A stretch of DNA of 64,000 nt, taken from contig CAZDVQ010000015.1 of NCBI GenBank assembly GCA_964508975.1, positions 16,718 to 80,717 of the forward strand, in the 5' to 3' direction. The DNA is from CAZDVQ01 sp964508975 (GTDB taxonomy: Bacteria; Bacteroidota; Bacteroidia; Chitinophagales; Saprospiraceae). This document shows positions 17,858 through 25,298 of this stretch, in pieces (the first letter of the stretch is position 1; every line of letters starts with the position of its first letter). The position numbers were made by a program, and so were the translations under genes. The notes beneath the pieces are model-generated. The model was not told where the DNA came from. It saw only the letters and a program-made list of their open reading frames with translations, and did not search any database.

Positions 17858-18253
17858 ATGGCACACAAAAAAGGTGTCGGTAGTTCCGACAACGGCCGCG
17901 ATAGTAAAAGTAAACGCTTAGGTGTAAAACTTTTCGGAGGTCAACACGCAATTTCAGGCAACATCCTTGTTCGTCAACGTGGTACTAAATACCACCCAGG
18001 TGAGAACGTTGGTATGGGTCGCGATTTCACATTGTTTGCACTTACAGATGGTACTGTAGTGTTCCAACGCAAACGTTTGAACCGTTTGTTCGTGAACATC
18101 TTGCCTGTTGAAGTAGCAGCAGTTTCGGATGCTCCAGCTGCTAAAGTTGCTGCACCTAAAGCTAAAAAAGAAGTAGCTCCAGTTGTTGAAGATATCGTTA
18201 TCGAAGATCTTCCAGAAGCTCCTGCAACAGAAGAGACTACCGACGAAGCATAG
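17858..18253 (+). CDS. rpmA: 50S ribosomal protein L27 with long acidic C-terminal tail
   Basis: Residues 1-85 are a standard L27 (MAHKKGVGSSDNGRDSKSKR ... GTKYHPGENVGMGRDFTLFA). Its N-terminal tail reaches the peptidyl-transferase centre. The family is usually about 85 residues, whereas this one has 131. The extra 45 residues are an Ala/Lys stretch and then an acidic Glu/Asp/Ala/Pro/Thr tail ending EETTDEA, low in complexity and likely disordered. The tail is continuous in frame, with no sign of error. A clear terminator follows 20 bases after the stop. Confidence 0.95.
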   Translation: MAHKKGVGSSDNGRDSKSKRLGVKLFGGQHAISGNILVRQRGTKYHPGENVGMGRDFTLFALTDGTVVFQRKRLNRLFVNILPVEVAAVSDAPAAKVAAPKAKKEVAPVVEDIVIEDLPEAPATEETTDEA

Positions 18254-18273
18254 TCATTTATCGCTTTTGATAT

Positions 18274-18306
18274 AAAAGCCCTTGCCCGTATAGGTTAGGG
18301 CTTTTT
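18274..18306 (+). terminator. Terminator after rpmA
   Basis: AAAAGCCCT / AGGGCTTTTT, stem 18274-18282 with 18297-18305. Confidence 0.8.
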
Positions 18307-18316
18307 CTGTTGTATC

Positions 18317-18970
18317 ATGGTAACACTCCCAGAACAATATTTTTGTTTGTTTGCCTTTTGCCAACTGGAGCAATCGCAGGAGTTGTATTACTTGTACAAC
18401 CGGCATAATGGTACGCGTGTGCCCCTACCCCAGCGTGCGGCACAGCTTTTACTAGAACTTCTGGTAAAACCTATCTCTAGTGTAAAGGCAGCATGGAACC
18501 AACAAGCCAATCAAGGGATTGACACCTGGATAGCCCATTGGGTTAGTTCGGGTTGGGGATTTATGACCAGCCGCCCCGAGTTATTTCCAGCCATGGAACA
18601 AGTTTTGGTATACCCTAGCCTAAACCCCGTGGGTCAGGTCAGTGTGAGCTATAAGAGCGCCTTGCCAGAACTATCTGATGATTGGATAACGGTATACCTG
18701 ACACTCGAAGACTGGGCCGCTCAGGAAAAGTTGGAGCAATGCTTGAATCATTGGCTCGACAGCCCAATAAGAAGTATCCTACTGACGGTTCCATTTATGC
18801 CTCAAATCGACATGGCATTGCTGCAACGTTGGTTGCGCCAGCATAGCCGCATTAGCCTGATAAGCGTTCAAGGAGCACCCGATAACGCTTGGCATGATTT
18901 CGACGACCCGGTTTTAGCGCAGCGACTATGTTTTAAGCGCTCGGATGAATTACTTACCGAAAATAAATAA
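18317..18970 (+). CDS. Orphan protein resembling N-terminus of grasp-with-spasm maturases
   Basis: A 217-residue soluble protein starting MVTLPEQYFCLFAFCQLEQ. The order of features is a short beta start with FxLFxxC, a segment like a peptide-recognition fold, a helix, then GWGFMTSRPELFPAMEQ and later strands (RSILLTVPF, RISLISVQG). This order recalls the N-terminal part of SPASM/radical-SAM maturases of the grasp-with-spasm peptide systems. No CxxxCxxC radical-SAM motif is present and no ATP-grasp partner lies nearby. That likeness rests on my memory of the family and is unproven. It is transcribed alone between two ribosomal operons. Confidence 0.6.
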   Translation: MVTLPEQYFCLFAFCQLEQSQELYYLYNRHNGTRVPLPQRAAQLLLELLVKPISSVKAAWNQQANQGIDTWIAHWVSSGWGFMTSRPELFPAMEQVLVYPSLNPVGQVSVSYKSALPELSDDWITVYLTLEDWAAQEKLEQCLNHWLDSPIRSILLTVPFMPQIDMALLQRWLRQHSRISLISVQGAPDNAWHDFDDPVLAQRLCFKRSDELLTENK

Positions 18971-18980
18971 ACGTATTTGC

Positions 18981-19009
18981 TTGTAAGTGAAAAATAAAAT
19001 ATATCTTTG
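18981..19009 (+). promoter_or_regulatory. DUF177-rpmF promoter
   Basis: -7 TATCTTTG at 19002-19009 followed by CACTCC, with TTG at 18981 as a -33 candidate (18-base spacer). Confidence 0.68.
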
Positions 19010-19035
19010 CACTCCGTTCTAAAAAAGCATAAACA

Positions 19036-19557
19036 GTGGGACAAACAGCGCCATACATTTTACCGCTCGCAGGTCTTAAAAATGGTATTCACCACTACAA
19101 GTTTGTGTTGAGCAGTAAGTTCTTTCAAAACTTTGAGCAAGCACCTGTAGATCGTTGCGGTATTAAAGTCAAGTTACAACTTGACAAGCGCCACGACATG
19201 CTGGTACTAAGCTTTGTTTTCAATGGTTTGATGGCTGCAACCTGCGACCGCTGCGCAGAGGCGTTTCACATGCCTATCAAAGGCAAGATGCGCTTGCTGG
19301 GCAAGTACGTAGCCGAAGGGCAGGAGCAACCGAACGAGGATGCTGAAATTTTCTGGCTAGCCCGAAGCACGGCGCAGTTGGACATTAGCCACATGATTTA
19401 CGAGCTCATCGTGTTGCATTTGCCCATTAAACGCACACACCCACTCGATGAAAACGGAAACTTGACCTGCAATCCAGCAGCGCTTAAGTACCTCAGTGAG
19501 GAAGAGGAAGCCCCCATCAACCCGATTTGGGCCGAACTCAAAAAGTTAAAGGATTAG
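19036..19557 (+). CDS. DUF177 (YceD-like) protein
   Basis: A 173-residue protein starting at GTG (19036), the only start near the promoter. It carries the family's CDRCAEAF cysteine pair and the acidic DAEIFWLARSTAQLDISHMI segment that characterises DUF177/YceD. The family is nearly always found directly upstream of rpmF, as here (58 bases), and has been linked to 23S rRNA maturation. Bacteroidota members are longer at the N-terminus than E. coli YceD. Confidence 0.85.
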   Translation: MGQTAPYILPLAGLKNGIHHYKFVLSSKFFQNFEQAPVDRCGIKVKLQLDKRHDMLVLSFVFNGLMAATCDRCAEAFHMPIKGKMRLLGKYVAEGQEQPNEDAEIFWLARSTAQLDISHMIYELIVLHLPIKRTHPLDENGNLTCNPAALKYLSEEEEAPINPIWAELKKLKD

Positions 19558-19615
19558 ACCTGGACATTTGTCCAAGTAAACATACATTAGTTAAGCATTA
19601 AATACCATTACGGTC

Positions 19616-19801
19616 ATGGCACACCCCAAACACCGAATCTCGAAGCAGCGCAAACGCAAACGTCGTACGCACAAAAAACTTGAAACACCTAACGTGAACG
19701 TTTGCCAAGTAACTGGCGAAGCGTTCCTTTTCCACCGTGCATATGAGCACGAGGGTGCTCTGTACTATCGTGGAAAAGTGTTGGTAGAAGCCAAAGCTTA
19801 A
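19616..19801 (+). CDS. rpmF: 50S ribosomal protein L32
   Basis: 61 residues, MAHPKHRISKQRKRKRRTHK, then the beta-hairpin CQVTGEAFLFHRAYEHEGALYYRGK in pieces typical of L32. Only one Cys remains, so this is a zinc-less variant. It follows DUF177 and is closed by a terminator at 19824. Confidence 0.95.
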   Translation: MAHPKHRISKQRKRKRRTHKKLETPNVNVCQVTGEAFLFHRAYEHEGALYYRGKVLVEAKA

Positions 19802-19823
19802 TCTCGAAGATTTACGATACATT

Positions 19824-19852
19824 GCCCTGATAGCTCGCTATACAGGGCTTTT
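19824..19852 (+). terminator. Terminator after rpmF
   Basis: GCCCTG / CAGGGC stem (19824-19829 with 19843-19848) followed by TTTT. Confidence 0.72.
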
Positions 19853-19885
19853 GTCGTTGCTTATAACTGCATAAACAATAGTCAC

Positions 19886-20266
19886 ATGAAGCAAATCATC
19901 AAAACGAGCAATGCCCCAGCGCCTATTGGGCCCTATAATCAAGCTGTTGTAGCCAATGGCATGGTGTTTTTATCCGGCCAGATTGCCCTTGACCCAAAAA
20001 CTGGCGAGTTGGTTCAAGCTAGTATCGAAGCAGAGACTGTCCAAGTGATGGAAAATGTAAAGGCTGTATTAGAGGCCGCTGGCTCTTCATTTGAGCAAGT
20101 GGTTAAAACGAGTATATTCCTGAGCGATATGGCTTACTTTGCAGCCGTTAACCAGGTATATGCAAAGTATTTTGACGAGGCCAACGCACCTGCCCGCGAA
20201 ACGGTGGCCGTGAAAACCCTTCCACGCTCGGTAAACGTTGAAATTTCGATGATTGCCCTAGTGTAG
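19886..20266 (+). CDS. ridA: RidA family enamine/imine deaminase
   Basis: A 126-residue cytosolic trimer subunit that hydrolyses reactive 2-aminoacrylate and related imines made by PLP enzymes. The signature features are present: N-terminal SNAPAPIGPYNQAVVANGMV, and NAPARETVAVKTLPR with the substrate-binding Arg. The length is the family norm. dapD follows after 21 bases, so the two are probably co-transcribed. Confidence 0.94.
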   Translation: MKQIIKTSNAPAPIGPYNQAVVANGMVFLSGQIALDPKTGELVQASIEAETVQVMENVKAVLEAAGSSFEQVVKTSIFLSDMAYFAAVNQVYAKYFDEANAPARETVAVKTLPRSVNVEISMIALV

Positions 20267-20287
20267 CCATTTAAAAGTTAAATCCCG

Positions 20288-21103
20288 ATGGAACAACTTC
20301 GTAGTATAATTGAACAAGCCTGGTCTGAACGGAGCTTGCTTCAACAAGAATCGGTTCAAAACGCTGTTGAAACCGTTATAGAACATCTAGACAAAGGCCG
20401 CCTTCGCACCGCTGAACCTACTGAAAATGGCTGGCAGGTCAACGAATGGGTTAAAAAAGCAGTGTTGCTGTATTTCCCTATCCGCAAGATGGAAACCTTC
20501 CATGCAGGCCCCATGGAATTTCACGATAAAATACCGCTTAAAAGCAATTATGCGGCACTTGGTGTACGGGTTATACCGCATGCCGTTGCTCGACATGGGG
20601 CTTTTATCGCACCAGGGGCGATTTTGATGCCTAGTTATGTCAATATCGGTGCATACGTAGATAGCGGTACCATGGTTGATACCTGGGCCACGGTAGGCTC
20701 CTGTGCCCAAATTGGCAAAAATGTCCACCTAAGCGGAGGCGTAGGCATTGGTGGCGTACTTGAACCACCACAAGCTAGTCCAGTTATTATCGAGGATGGT
20801 TGTTTTATTGGTTCACGCTGTATTGTCGTTGAAGGTGTGCACGTAGAAAAAGAAGCCGTGCTAGGCGCCAATGTTGTACTCACTGCCTCCACTAAAATCA
20901 TAGATGTTTCAGGGCCAGAACCCGTAATTTACCAAGGCAGAGTACCCGCTCGTTCCGTCGTTATACCTGGCAGTTACCCCAAGGCCTTCCCTGCGGGTAC
21001 CTACAACGTGCCGTGTGCCTTAATTATAGGCAAACGCAAGGAAAGTACAGATTTGAAAACGTCCTTGAACGATACCCTTCGCGACTTCGAGGTAGCTGTT
21101 TAA
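20288..21103 (+). CDS. dapD: Tetrahydrodipicolinate N-succinyltransferase
   Basis: 271 residues, against 274 in E. coli. It transfers succinyl from succinyl-CoA to tetrahydrodipicolinate in the diaminopimelate/lysine route. The N-terminal helical domain (to about residue 100) includes RKMETFHAGPMEFHDKIPLK. A left-handed beta-helix of hexapeptide turns follows (GAFIAPGAILMPSYVNIGAY, VGSCAQIGKNVHLSGG, IEDGCFIGSRCIVVEG). The C-terminus is VNVEISMIALV-free and ends in the usual strand and helix (LNDTLRDFEVAV). It is 21 bases after ridA and 10 bases before the BrkB-family gene. Confidence 0.95.
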   Translation: MEQLRSIIEQAWSERSLLQQESVQNAVETVIEHLDKGRLRTAEPTENGWQVNEWVKKAVLLYFPIRKMETFHAGPMEFHDKIPLKSNYAALGVRVIPHAVARHGAFIAPGAILMPSYVNIGAYVDSGTMVDTWATVGSCAQIGKNVHLSGGVGIGGVLEPPQASPVIIEDGCFIGSRCIVVEGVHVEKEAVLGANVVLTASTKIIDVSGPEPVIYQGRVPARSVVIPGSYPKAFPAGTYNVPCALIIGKRKESTDLKTSLNDTLRDFEVAV

Positions 21104-21113
21104 TCCTATAATA

Positions 21114-22136
21114 ATGCCCATACTCCTTAAAATAAAACATGGTTTATCCGTTGCATGGACCCTGACACACCGAACGTTCAGGGAATATCAGCGCGATAAT
21201 GTTTTACGTATGGGGGCAGCCTTGGCATACTATACCGTTTTTTCATTACCAGCCCTGGTGATTATCATGATTGGGTTGGTTGGTACAGTGCTCGGACAGG
21301 AGTCGGTTTCTGCGGAAATATATGGCCAACTGGGTAATTTTTTCGGTACCGATGTAGCCCAACAAGTACACAACGTTGTACAAGGTCTTCAAAGTTCAAA
21401 AGAGAAAAGCTGGATTGCTCAGGTGAGTATCCTAGTATTACTCTTTGGTGCCTCGGGCGCATTTTACGCCTTACAAGATGCATTAAACAGTATTTACGGT
21501 GTATACCAAGAGCGTCGCAAGCATTTCCTTCAAGTGATGATAAACCGCTTGATTTCAATCAGCATGTTGCTGGGCATTGGTTTTTTACTGCTAGCCTCTT
21601 TGATTATCAATGCGTTACTCGTTATTTTTAATCGGTTTGTGCTTGAAAACAAGGCCTGGCTACAAGAAAAACTGAGTGCGAGCACCTTTAGTGAACTGCT
21701 CAATTACTTGACAGATTATTTCTTTTGGGCACTCAATGTAGGTTTATCGTTTGCATTGATTACCTTATTCTTTGCCTTGATATACAAGATTTTACCCGAT
21801 GCTTTGCTCCGGTGGAAGTATGTTTGGTCAGGGGCCTTTCTCACCGCCATACTCTTCTGGATAGGTAAAGCATTGCTAGAAGTGTACATCGCCAACGCTA
21901 ATTTCCTATCGGCATACGGTGCTGCGGGGTCATTAGTGGTTATTTTATTGTGGGTGTACTACTCCTCTCAATTGGTATTCATCGGGGCAGAGTTCATCAA
22001 GGTGCTATCAGAATACAATGGCGTAGCGATTGTCCCCAGGGCGTATGCGCGAAAAATAATCGGCAGCGAATTTGTCCAAGCTCGAATCAATGCCGTTAAA
22101 GCATGGTGGCAGCAACGGAAAGATAAACAGGTCTAG
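21114..22136 (+). CDS. YihY/BrkB family inner-membrane protein
   Basis: A 340-residue protein with about six transmembrane helices and the family pattern FREYQRDNVLRMGAALAYYT (residues 19-38). Later come the GASGAFYALQDALNSIYGV segment and the C-terminal AYGAAGSLVVILLWVYYSSQ, IGAEFIKV. The family (formerly mis-called ribonuclease BN) has no firm function; transport or envelope roles are proposed. It starts 10 bases after dapD, so it is part of the ridA-dapD unit. Confidence 0.88.
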   Translation: MPILLKIKHGLSVAWTLTHRTFREYQRDNVLRMGAALAYYTVFSLPALVIIMIGLVGTVLGQESVSAEIYGQLGNFFGTDVAQQVHNVVQGLQSSKEKSWIAQVSILVLLFGASGAFYALQDALNSIYGVYQERRKHFLQVMINRLISISMLLGIGFLLLASLIINALLVIFNRFVLENKAWLQEKLSASTFSELLNYLTDYFFWALNVGLSFALITLFFALIYKILPDALLRWKYVWSGAFLTAILFWIGKALLEVYIANANFLSAYGAAGSLVVILLWVYYSSQLVFIGAEFIKVLSEYNGVAIVPRAYARKIIGSEFVQARINAVKAWWQQRKDKQV

Positions 22137-22161
22137 CCTCCATTATATAAGCGTAAGTGCT

Positions 22162-22169
22162 TAACTTTG
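22162..22169 (+). promoter_or_regulatory. yajC promoter -7 box
   Basis: TAACTTTG followed by CACTTTC, 34 bases before yajC. The -33 element is weak. Confidence 0.55.
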
Positions 22170-22203
22170 CACTTTCAAGAAAACATTCCAAAACATCCAA
22201 TTC

Positions 22204-22524
22204 ATGAATTCTTTATTTTTACAGTCACAGGGCGATCCCTTCATGTCGTTGATTTTCATGGGAGGTATTATTGCTGTGGCATATTTCTTCCTAATCCGTC
22301 CTCAGAACAACCAGCGCAAAAAACAGCGTGAATTTATCGCTAGCTTAGAGCGTGGTTCTAAAGTGGTTACGATTGGCGGTATTCATGGGACAATCGTTGA
22401 GCTAACCGACAATACCGTTACCCTTGTAGTAGATGGTAAAAATAAAATTACCTTCCAACGCGACTCTATTTCTTTTGATATGACGACTGCCATGCGCAGC
22501 CAGCCATCAAGCTCTAACGATTAG
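22204..22524 (+). CDS. yajC: Preprotein translocase subunit YajC
   Basis: 106 residues with one N-terminal membrane span (FMSLIFMGGIIAVAYFFLI) followed directly by RPQNNQRKKQREF, the YajC hallmark. A small beta domain comes next (GSKVVTIGGIHGTIVELTDN). YajC associates with SecDF at the Sec translocon. The YbbR-domain gene follows after two bases, an arrangement that recurs in Bacteroidota. Confidence 0.93.
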   Translation: MNSLFLQSQGDPFMSLIFMGGIIAVAYFFLIRPQNNQRKKQREFIASLERGSKVVTIGGIHGTIVELTDNTVTLVVDGKNKITFQRDSISFDMTTAMRSQPSSSND

Positions 22525-22526
22525 AT

Positions 22527-23486
22527 ATGGCTTACCGCTCAACTTGGCGGGAGTTTATTAAAACCGACCGGGGAATCTTGGTCGTATGTATCGTGGTAGC
22601 TTTTATTTTTTGGCTTTTTACCAAGCTATCCCAACGTTACGAAATACAACTGGCACTGCCCCTCAGCATTATAGAGCCTGAGGGGCAGTTGCTGCGTAAT
22701 ACCGTACCGGAACGCATTACTGCCAGGATTTCAGCTACCGGTTGGGAGCTGTTGAATATGCGCAACCGTGCAAAAGGCAGCCCACTTTTATTTGACATGA
22801 GCAAAGATGCTCGCCGAAAAGCCGTTAGTAACTCCGAGCTGATCCTGCTGATCAAAAACTATTACCCCAAGGTGGATATTATATCGATATCCCCTTCTGA
22901 TTTTGACTTGGAATGGGAAAAGCAAATCGAAAAAAGGGTTCCCGTTAAACACGCTTTTAATATCAGCGTGGCGCCAGAGCATCATTTGATCAACAACCCT
23001 AGTTTGAACCCAGAGGAAGTCGTTATATCTGGCCCTGCCTCCGTGGTGGCCAAAATAGATACGGCCTATACGAGTTCGCTCTCCTTACAGGGTTTGAGTG
23101 CCCCAAGCACCGGTGAAATTAGCTTTGACGCCAAGGGGCAAAATATAATATTCACACCGGCTACGGTGAAATATAGCATACCTGTAGAAGCATTGACCGA
23201 GAAAACAATGTTACTCGACATCAAAGCGATTAACGTTCCTGCTAATTTAAATACTAGGCTATTTCCGCACCAAGTGAAATTAACCTGTATTGTTGGCGTT
23301 GGTGTTTACGACCTGGTAAAACCAGAGCAATTTAGCGTATGTGCCGATTTTAAGCAGGTATACAAGGTTGGGAAGGATTACCATGTGCCACTCTTCTTGG
23401 TTGATTACCCTGTGTTCTTGAAGGGAGATGAAATTTTCTTTAGCCCTCAATCGGCCATGTACTTGTTCGAGGAAAAACAAAATTAG
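22527..23486 (+). CDS. YbbR-like domain protein
   Basis: 319 residues with one N-terminal membrane span (ILVVCIVVAFIFWLFTKLSQ) and a periplasmic part of beta-rich YbbR-type repeats (VPERITARISATGWELL; VVISGPASVVAKIDTAYTSS). YbbR proteins in Firmicutes (CdaR) regulate the c-di-AMP cyclase CdaA. Here no cyclase gene is nearby, and in Bacteroidota the usual neighbour is yajC, as seen. coaE, often next in this order, is replaced by a GHR-bearing gap. Confidence 0.85.
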   Translation: MAYRSTWREFIKTDRGILVVCIVVAFIFWLFTKLSQRYEIQLALPLSIIEPEGQLLRNTVPERITARISATGWELLNMRNRAKGSPLLFDMSKDARRKAVSNSELILLIKNYYPKVDIISISPSDFDLEWEKQIEKRVPVKHAFNISVAPEHHLINNPSLNPEEVVISGPASVVAKIDTAYTSSLSLQGLSAPSTGEISFDAKGQNIIFTPATVKYSIPVEALTEKTMLLDIKAINVPANLNTRLFPHQVKLTCIVGVGVYDLVKPEQFSVCADFKQVYKVGKDYHVPLFLVDYPVFLKGDEIFFSPQSAMYLFEEKQN

Positions 23487-23523
23487 AGAGGAGATAGAAG
23501 AGAGGAGTGAGGAGTGAGGAGAG
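23487..23523 (+). repeat. Purine-rich GAGGAGT simple repeat
   Basis: Stretch of GAGGAGA / GAGGAGTGAGGAGTGAGGAG directly after the YbbR stop codon. No hairpin or gene. Confidence 0.6.
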
Positions 23524-23581
23524 TTTTGCATTGATAGTGCAACGGACGATCAACTATCAAAATCTAATTCCAAACGCGTAT

Positions 23582-23785
23582 CGGCCTAGCGATGTGGAGC
23601 GGTGGTGCGCAGCACCAGACCAAGCCCGCAGGGCGCAGGGCCGAGCGACAGCGAGCCGCGTAACATGAACGCAGCGGTTTTGCGAAGCAAAAACAAATGT
23701 GCTAAATGCACATTTGTAGCAAGTGAACTATTTGCTCCTGCAAATGGCTCTCCGCCGCCACGCAGTGGCGGAGGCCCCAAAAAAG
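23582..23785 (-). repeat. GHR repeat, subfamily A (copy 6), with long internal insert
   Basis: Reads GGCCTAGCGATGTGGAGCGG, hairpin TGGTGC-gca-GCACCA, GGGCCGAGCGACAGCGAGCC, then about 90 bases of unrelated lower-GC sequence with its own hairpins (AAATGTGC / GCACATTT, and TTTGC turns), and ends at GGAGGCCCC. It is the longest copy. Confidence 0.82.
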
Positions 23786-23891
23786 AAAAATACATACATC
23801 TGCTCATGCTAAATCAAAGCCCAAAAGAAGAACATTTTTCGATTCTTCCAATAAATCCCCCCGATTAGGCCTTCATTCCCTTAATCTATTT

Positions 23892-23899
23892 TATATTTG
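23892..23899 (+). promoter_or_regulatory. Promoter -7 box of Fe-S protein gene
   Basis: TATATTTG at the expected distance (31 bases) from the ATG at 23931. Confidence 0.5.
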
Positions 23900-23930
23900 T
23901 GCGTCATTATAATCCGAAGTCTATTACCTC

Positions 23931-25298
23931 ATGGTTGCACAAGTTATATTCCTACTCATAGCTGGCCTAACGGCAGCATTTGTCTACAAAAAGTACTCGG
24001 CCATCGTGCGCAATATACAGTTGGGCAAGGCCGAGACTAGCCCTGCCGACCCTGAACGTTGGCGCAACGTTTTGCTCATTGCTTTTGGGCAGAAAAAAAT
24101 GTTTGCCCGACCCGTTGCAGCGGTATTGCACTTGTTCGTTTACGTGGCATTCCTCGTTACCCAGATTGAACTCATCGAGATTTTAGTGGATGGCATTTTT
24201 GGTCAACACCGCTTTTTTGCTGAGTTCCTGGGTGGATTTTACACCTTCATCATCTCAACCATCGAGATTTTGTCGGTCTTGGCATTGATAGCTACCTTTG
24301 CTTTCTTAGCACGCCGCAATTTGCTCAAACTGCCTCGTTTCGTTAAAAGTGAGCTTAATGGCTGGCCTAGACTCGATGCCAACAATATTCTGATTGCTGA
24401 AATAGTACTCGTTACTTGTATATTCACGATGAATGGCGCCGATACGGTACTGCAAAGCGACCCCGTTTATGGCAGTCATTATCCTGATACCGGAGCCTTG
24501 GCTATCAGTAGCTGGCTTGGGCCAATGCTCTTTGGCAGCATCACCTCCTCTGAAACCCTTCATTTGTTGGAGCGTATTGGCTGGTGGGGACACATCCTGG
24601 TGGTATTTGGCTTTTTGGCCTATCTACCCTACTCTAAGCACTTGCACATTATGTTGGCTTTTCCCAATACTTACTTTGCCCGTTTGAAAGCGAAAGGCAA
24701 AATGGAAAACATGCCTGACATACAGAACGAGGTGGCCAGCATGATGAACCCAGAAACGGCTTATGCCGAGGCCCCTGCCGATGCACCAATCCCCAAATTT
24801 GGTGCAAACGACGTGTTTGACCTGGGTTGGACCCAAGTCCTTTCGGCCTATACCTGTACCGAATGTGGCCGTTGTACCAGTGTTTGCCCAGCCAACACCA
24901 CAGGCAAAGTGCTTTCGCCCCGTAAAATCGTGATGGACGTTCGCGACCGTGCCGATGAAATTGGTCGTAATATCGATATGAACAAAACTGAGTTCATCGC
25001 CCCTGAACACAGTGGCAATAGCTCGAAACTTACGAAGGACAACTACAACGACGGTAAATCGCTGTTCGACTATATCTCTACCGAGGAGCTTCGCGCTTGT
25101 ACCTCTTGTAATGCTTGCGTTGAAGCTTGCCCTGTGTTGATCAATCCGCTCGACATGATTGTAGAGCTTCGCCGTAACTTGATTTTGGAACAGTCGAATT
25201 CGCCAGAATCTTGGAACGTGATGTTCAACAATATCGAGAATAACGGTGCGCCATGGGCATTCTCTCCCGACGATCGCGACAAATGGATCAATGGCTAA
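23931..25298 (+). CDS. Membrane (Fe-S)-binding protein, HdrC/DsrK-like
   Basis: A 455-residue protein. The first 250 residues hold about five membrane spans of the nitrate reductase gamma/heterodisulphide reductase type. The last 200 contain two 4Fe-4S motifs, CTECGRCTSVCPANTTG near residue 306 and CTSCNACVEACPVLINP near 391. It would move electrons between a membrane quinone pool and a soluble partner. A second protein with CCG domains usually follows in Bacteroidota. Here the next gene is murF-alr, which overlaps by 8 bases (ATGGCTAA), so the partner is absent or elsewhere. Confidence 0.85.
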   Translation: MVAQVIFLLIAGLTAAFVYKKYSAIVRNIQLGKAETSPADPERWRNVLLIAFGQKKMFARPVAAVLHLFVYVAFLVTQIELIEILVDGIFGQHRFFAEFLGGFYTFIISTIEILSVLALIATFAFLARRNLLKLPRFVKSELNGWPRLDANNILIAEIVLVTCIFTMNGADTVLQSDPVYGSHYPDTGALAISSWLGPMLFGSITSSETLHLLERIGWWGHILVVFGFLAYLPYSKHLHIMLAFPNTYFARLKAKGKMENMPDIQNEVASMMNPETAYAEAPADAPIPKFGANDVFDLGWTQVLSAYTCTECGRCTSVCPANTTGKVLSPRKIVMDVRDRADEIGRNIDMNKTEFIAPEHSGNSSKLTKDNYNDGKSLFDYISTEELRACTSCNACVEACPVLINPLDMIVELRRNLILEQSNSPESWNVMFNNIENNGAPWAFSPDDRDKWING

